DNA from: an uncultured Oxalobacteraceae bacterium
Lineage (GTDB): Bacteria > Pseudomonadota > Gammaproteobacteria > Burkholderiales > Burkholderiaceae
Direction: 5' to 3'
Length of the DNA stretch: 37,077 nt
Assembly (NCBI GenBank): GCA_946480015.1
Contig: CAMLIL010000057.1
Span: forward strand, 1-37,077
This document shows positions 33,566-37,077 of this stretch, piece after piece; position 1 is the stretch's first letter; the number at the start of each line of letters is the position of its first letter. The notes under the pieces were generated by a model, which was not told the DNA's origin, searched no databases, and was given only the letters and a program-made list of their open reading frames with translations. A program made the position numbers and the translations under genes.

Positions 33566-33795
33566 TAGGGAAGCGCTGATTTATTCATTGAAAGCCCCAT
33601 CGGGGCAAGCTGAACTGGCACATTAGTGCATCCGAATTTTTCGTGCCCATCATGAAGCAAGCGAGTTTTTCCGAAGCTGAGTTCGCCGGTAAAAAGAAGG
33701 TGACGCGGCGCGACCGTTTTCTGGCCAAGATCGAAGCGGTGACGCCATGGCCAGTGTTGGTTGCTGCACTCTTGCCGTACTACCCGAAGGGCGAG
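33566..33795 (+). mobile_element. Truncated IS5-family element (5' end)
   Basis: An IS5-type start: a likely terminal inverted repeat (GGGAAGCGCTGATTTATTC near 33568) followed by the first codons of a transposase from the ATG at 33652 (MKQASFSEAEFAGKKKVTRR, then DRFLAKIEAVTPWPVL and LLPYYPKGE). The transposase breaks off after about 48 residues where the sequence joins a vgrG fragment. The catalytic DDE domain and the right end are missing, so the element is dead. Confidence 0.75.
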
Positions 33796-34040
33796 CGGCC
33801 CGCCCACGATCGCGGTGTGCTGGCCGCGCACGGTCGGACGCAGATGGGTGCTGCAGGCGCGGTACGGCACGCTGCTCGGAATGGCGTCGATCCGGTTGCG
33901 ATACACCGGCCTTTCGCCGGCACCACGGCGCGCGGCGTGCAGGCTAGAATCGAGCTCAGCCAGTATGGCAGCCTTGACGGCGCATTCGCCCAGCGTGCGC
34001 GTCGGTGCGCCATCGGTGTCGGCCTGCAGGGACCTGTCCC
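33796..34040 (-). pseudogene. Internal vgrG fragment
   Basis: A minus frame translates to a VgrG-like stretch: ERPVYRNRIDAIPSSVPYR, then RPTVRGQHTAIVGGP, which corresponds to the region between the gp27-like core and the beta-spike of VgrG. It stops at the IS5 junction and has no start or end of its own. The upstream part of the same frame (TDGAPTRTLGE region) is less certain. It is a leftover of a second vgrG copy, distinct from the intact C-terminus at 36644-37077. Confidence 0.65.
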
Positions 34041-34050
34041 TACATCTGAC

Positions 34051-34608
34051 TCAACGACAATCCGGCTTTACGTCATAACCAAGCGAGTAGTAAAAGGTGG
34101 CATAGGGCTTCTTGTCGGTCAGTGTCCGATACAGGCGGAAGTTGACACCTTCGACACCAAGGCAGTGCCGCACGATCACCGGCTTGGGCTGTTGCGGTAC
34201 CACGATTTCGTAAGTGCGCTTGCCCTTCTGCAGAACCGAGGTCATGCCCTCGACGCCAAAAGCGAGCTTGTCGGCGCTGCCACGCTGAGCGGCCACCGGC
34301 GCTGTGGTTACATACCCGGCAAATTGAAAGGTTTCCTCGCCCTCCTCCGACGTCAGCGGCGGCGCGTCCTCGTCAATCTTGATCGGCTTGCGTCCGGGCG
34401 CTTTTGCACCGAGCCTGAAGCAGCAGGTCATGACCGGCGTATCGACGATGACGTATGGCAGCTCGGTCTTTGGCGGGACGCTGTTAGTACTGACGTGCAG
34501 CACGGCGTCACCGCTGTGACGGACATCGACGACATAAAACAATGGCGCATCCGCAGCAGCGACGGCCTGGCCCAACAACGACAGCAATATTGCGCACAAC
34601 AACTTCAT
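34051..34608 (-). CDS. Secreted candidate immunity protein for the wall hydrolase
   Basis: A 185-residue protein with a signal peptide (KLLCAILLSLLGQAVAAADA), so periplasmic. The mature part is beta-rich and has four cysteines (two adjacent in VMTCCFRLG, one in VRHCLG and one at the C-terminal DCR). No known family is recognised. It starts 16 bases after the effector stop with a good GGAGG ribosome binding site. Export to the compartment where a wall-degrading effector acts, plus position directly behind the effector gene, fits an immunity protein; this is inference from arrangement. Confidence 0.7.
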   Translation of the reverse strand: MKLLCAILLSLLGQAVAAADAPLFYVVDVRHSGDAVLHVSTNSVPPKTELPYVIVDTPVMTCCFRLGAKAPGRKPIKIDEDAPPLTSEEGEETFQFAGYVTTAPVAAQRGSADKLAFGVEGMTSVLQKGKRTYEIVVPQQPKPVIVRHCLGVEGVNFRLYRTLTDKKPYATFYYSLGYDVKPDCR

Positions 34609-34623
34609 CGATCCTCCAGATTC

Positions 34624-36120
34624 TCAGTGGCCATCGTCCGACCAGTGCGGCGGATCCGATGCCAATTTTATCACTCCGTATGTTTTTCCAAGGGCGTGCA
34701 GGTCGGCGGTCCCGCCGATTACTATGTCCTCGCCCTGCGCATTCTTCACCGTCTTGTCCTTGAAGCCGGTAATGGTCATATCGATGGCGCGGCGCTGGGT
34801 ATGCCTGCTCGACAAGGCGGCAGGATAACGAATCACATACGCCTGCATCATCGCCCGCGCGGCGGCCCGCGATGCGTTCGCATCCATCTTGCCGGTCGCG
34901 TCGCGATGAACCCAATCGATATCCACGCCAGCCATGGGCGGGACCTTATCTGCGGCAATATCTCCATTCGCGATTTTGCAACAGTAATGCATCAGATAGG
35001 CTCGCTCCTTTGGGCGATATGTTGCCGCAATCTTGATCTTGATGCCGGCGGCCTTTAAGGCGTCGGTAAAGCTGCCGACCTTTTTCTTAAAGTCAGGGGT
35101 CAAAGCATCGATGCTTCGACTGGTCGGGAATTGCGCCTCCCACGCAGCACCACTTAATACCTTTCCGCTTGCTGGCGTCGGATGGGCCACCGCGACAGGA
35201 TTCCCCTTTGTGCCGCGCTGCGCAGCAGTCCTGGCTTGGCCTTTCGGCGCAGCCGATGCTGCCGCACTCGCGCGGCCCGCGCGATACGGACCAGGTGTGC
35301 CTTGGTGCTTTTCCAGCGCCGTTGCAACTTGAATTTTCGGACTAATCAGGGTGACGAGCGCCGATGTCAATGGTGCAGCGAATTCGGCGACCTGCTTCAT
35401 GCCGCCTTCGACCCGGGCGACAAACACTTGATATGCGGATTGTCCGTGAGGAATGGCTACCTTGCGCGTTTCGCCTTTGCTATCGGTCGCGCCTTTTTTC
35501 ACGACCTTGTCGCCGCTGCGAATCTCATACTTGAGTCCGGCAATCGGCGCCTTATCGCGGTCACGTAGATTCACTACCAAGTGTTCACAACAGCCGAGAT
35601 CGTAATCGGCAAATTTGGCCATGTAATCGGACACGCTGGTTCCGAATGCATCTTCGCCGTTGGTGCTGCCGTTCGACCTCAAAAATTGAATGACGCCGGG
35701 ATGCTTGGTGCTGCCGAAGCCTTTCAAATGCGCCGCTGCAATGATCCCCGATTCAGTCACTTCTACACCACCAATGGTGTCGCCAATATATTTGGCCAAT
35801 TTATAGCGCTTCATCCTGCTGCACAGAAGGGCAACCCAATCGCGTGCCGCTGCGTCCTGGATAGCCACGCTGCCAAGGAAAACGGCTTTGCTGCTTGCAC
35901 CGTTCTTTCCGGTCCAGTCACCTGACCAGTCGTACTTGAATTTTCCCGTAAGGGTACGGTTGTTAGACCCATCAGCTTTGTAATAGCCAAGGTCAACGAG
36001 CGCGTCCTCGCCAAATTGATATTTTCCGATATAGCCAAATACGTTCTCGATATCGACCTTTCCGCCACCTTCACTGGCAAACAAAGCCGTCAAAAACTCT
36101 GTCATCCCCCCTTTGCTCAT
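34624..36120 (-). CDS. Putative T6SS peptidoglycan-hydrolase effector (lysozyme-like plus M15 peptidase)
   Basis: A 498-residue protein with no signal peptide. N-terminal domain (about 1-177): lysozyme/transglycosylase-like, with FLTALFASEGGGKVD (Glu17 as candidate acid) and FGYIGKYQFGEDALVDLGYY. Middle (about 180-255): a beta domain (DRDKAPIAGLKYEIRSGDKV). Then an Ala/Pro/Gly linker (270-320). C-terminal domain (325-498): M15/VanY-like metallopeptidase with TYRPKERAYLMHYC, zinc motif SSRHTQRRAIDM (His440, Asp447) and DPPHW (His492 with Asp489 as possible base). It would cut both glycan strands and peptide stems. Lack of a signal plus position downstream of vgrG suggest delivery into a neighbour's periplasm by T6SS. 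It directly abuts the Ivy-like gene upstream. Confidence 0.78.
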   Translation of the reverse strand: MSKGGMTEFLTALFASEGGGKVDIENVFGYIGKYQFGEDALVDLGYYKADGSNNRTLTGKFKYDWSGDWTGKNGASSKAVFLGSVAIQDAAARDWVALLCSRMKRYKLAKYIGDTIGGVEVTESGIIAAAHLKGFGSTKHPGVIQFLRSNGSTNGEDAFGTSVSDYMAKFADYDLGCCEHLVVNLRDRDKAPIAGLKYEIRSGDKVVKKGATDSKGETRKVAIPHGQSAYQVFVARVEGGMKQVAEFAAPLTSALVTLISPKIQVATALEKHQGTPGPYRAGRASAAASAAPKGQARTAAQRGTKGNPVAVAHPTPASGKVLSGAAWEAQFPTSRSIDALTPDFKKKVGSFTDALKAAGIKIKIAATYRPKERAYLMHYCCKIANGDIAADKVPPMAGVDIDWVHRDATGKMDANASRAAARAMMQAYVIRYPAALSSRHTQRRAIDMTITGFKDKTVKNAQGEDIVIGGTADLHALGKTYGVIKLASDPPHWSDDGH

Positions 36121-36663
36121 TTATTTTCCTGCGCATGCGGTGGCGGTTGCGGGATAGCTAGCTTGGTGACGCTGTTCCAGTAGCGCCATCTCGACCTTGT
36201 CGGGCTGTCCCAACCACATGGGAGCGCAGCGATCTAACAGCTTGCCGACCATTCTGTTCGTGCTCGGATCGAACAATATTTCCATGGTGGTTGTGTCGCA
36301 TTGATGCGCTTGGCAGATTGGGTAGTAAGCATATGCCCGCTGGCCCACAGCGTAATAGGTCCCAGTCTCGGTCGGACCGCTAGTCAAACGCGCCAGAAAC
36401 TTGGTGTTCTTGGCCAGCTGCGGCGCCACCAATTGACGCAATTGACGTTCGAATGCCGCATTATATTTTTTCTCGCCAGGTTCAGTCAGTTCAAACAAGC
36501 GTGCCTGGTACTGCAATGCGCTGGATGGAAAAGGCTGGCTGGAGAATGATGGCGCTGGCACGGCCGGCTCAGGAGCTGGCTGCTGTGCGCACGCGGCTTG
36601 AATGGCGAACGCAAACGTAGCTATCGAACGCGCGGCCAAGTGTTTATGTAGTGTGATCATCAT
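36121..36663 (-). CDS. Ivy-like periplasmic lysozyme-inhibitor protein
   Basis: About 180 residues with an N-terminal export signal (RSIATFAFAIQAACA; the Cys could be a weak lipobox). After a Pro-rich spacer the domain resembles the Ivy family (inhibitor of vertebrate lysozyme). The key match is CQAHQCDTTTMEILFDPSTN with a following VGKLL, which mirrors the conserved C-x2-H-x-C loop and FDP strand by which Ivy plugs the lysozyme active site. Ivy proteins inhibit lysozymes and some lytic transglycosylases. It overlaps the vgrG 3' end by about 20 bases and ends one base before the effector start, so the three are one operon. Start codons at 36675, 36663 and 36660 are all possible. Confidence 0.68.
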   Translation of the reverse strand: MMITLHKHLAARSIATFAFAIQAACAQQPAPEPAVPAPSFSSQPFPSSALQYQARLFELTEPGEKKYNAAFERQLRQLVAPQLAKNTKFLARLTSGPTETGTYYAVGQRAYAYYPICQAHQCDTTTMEILFDPSTNRMVGKLLDRCAPMWLGQPDKVEMALLEQRHQASYPATATACAGK

Positions 36664-37077
36664 CTTCGTGTTCATGTGAGTTGCAGTCGCAATGGGAACC
36701 TGTACTGGTCGCCGCAATGTCCAACGACCAATCGCCATCACCGGCGAGCACCTTGAATGACTCCCCTTCATTGCCGAACAGACGTGCGGTACGACCATCG
36801 CCATCAAGAGTCCCTTCATACACGCTCCCGTCGGCACGTGCCACTTTGTAGGCGACGCCGGCGGCAAGTTCGTCGCTGGAAAACAAGGTCGACAGATCGA
36901 CCCGATTACTAAAGGCATCAGGCGGAGGAGGCAGGTCGCTAGCTTTGGGCAACAATGGAAGCGCCGCGGTAGCGCTCTGCGGCCCAGCCAACTCCTTCAT
37001 GCTCGCCTTGAACTCGATCTTACCCGGCCCATGCAGCATGATGTTGCCACCCTCAATTTTCAAGAACGCCCCTTGCG
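36644..37077 (-). CDS. vgrG: VgrG spike protein, C-terminal part
   Basis: This gene is cut by the right edge; 143 C-terminal codons are visible. The frame enters with GAFLKIEGGNIMLHGPGKI followed by EFKASMKELAGPQSA, the hallmark of the VgrG C-terminal DUF2345-type repeat. VgrG trimers form the tip of the T6SS needle and carry effectors. After the repeat there is a Pro-rich linker (PLLPKASDLPPPPDAF) and an extra beta-like tail of about 70 residues (AYKVARADGSVYEGTLDGDG) ending in a Cys/His/Asp-rich HCDCNSHEHEDDDHTT. The added tail is likely the adaptor or effector-docking region for the downstream wall hydrolase. Its 3' end overlaps the Ivy-like gene. Confidence 0.85.
   Translation of the reverse strand, partial: QGAFLKIEGGNIMLHGPGKIEFKASMKELAGPQSATAALPLLPKASDLPPPPDAFSNRVDLSTLFSSDELAAGVAYKVARADGSVYEGTLDGDGRTARLFGNEGESFKVLAGDGDWSLDIAATSTGSHCDCNSHEHEDDDHTT

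Overview
The window looks like chromosome of a GC-rich betaproteobacterium, most likely of the Oxalobacteraceae (Massilia/Duganella/Janthinobacterium type). This rests on gene content and order: glnA followed by a DUF4124 gene and ntrB, rplU-rpmA-obgE-proB divergent from ispB and a tRNA-Pro, rsxB-nth, a cysteine-type intracellular PHA depolymerase, a PEP-CTERM protein and plant-polysaccharide hydrolases. No species can be named from the sequence alone.

Positions 1-25723 are mostly ordinary housekeeping DNA. On the minus strand the window opens with the start of ntrB, a DUF4124 gene and glnA. glnA has a sigma-54 promoter and three NtrC-like enhancer sites, shared with a divergent rhodanese gene. 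Next come a TAXI-type binding protein, a GH115 glucuronidase, a large penicillin-binding-like protein, a CinA-N/MoCF protein, an EI24 membrane protein, FKBP plus an acyl-CoA-binding protein, a small secreted protein, a PHA-system protein, a Na+/H+ antiporter-like protein, the pair ferredoxin FdxA and ferredoxin-NADP reductase separated by a long hairpin, PhaZ, rsxB-nth, and the block ispB / rplU-rpmA-obgE-DUF4345-proB-DUF4272, ending at tRNA-Pro(CGG).

After the tRNA the DNA becomes accessory. A PEP-CTERM protein and a secreted GH43 arabinanase-like enzyme (with LamG domain) sit behind a roughly 600-base intergenic region rich in palindromes. Then follow rsgA with a 12-residue leader-peptide ORF upstream, and a membrane-anchored coiled-coil protein.

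The right end (about 31.1-37.1 kb) is a type VI secretion (T6SS) effector/immunity region, all on the minus strand. Reading 5' to 3' it holds the C-terminus of a VgrG, an Ivy-like periplasmic lysozyme inhibitor, a two-domain peptidoglycan hydrolase (lysozyme-like N-terminus and M15 metallopeptidase C-terminus), and a secreted candidate immunity protein. These are followed by a scar made of a vgrG fragment abutting an IS5-type fragment, then two PoNi-like (DUF1910/DUF1911) immunity genes with a gene remnant between them and an uncharacterised 89-residue gene translationally coupled to the second. The most interesting proposal is that the VgrG cassette delivers a wall hydrolase that cuts both glycan and peptide, guarded by two periplasmic proteins of which one belongs to the lysozyme-inhibitor family, next to a graveyard of orphan immunity genes. 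All family assignments are from motif recognition by eye; no database search was run.
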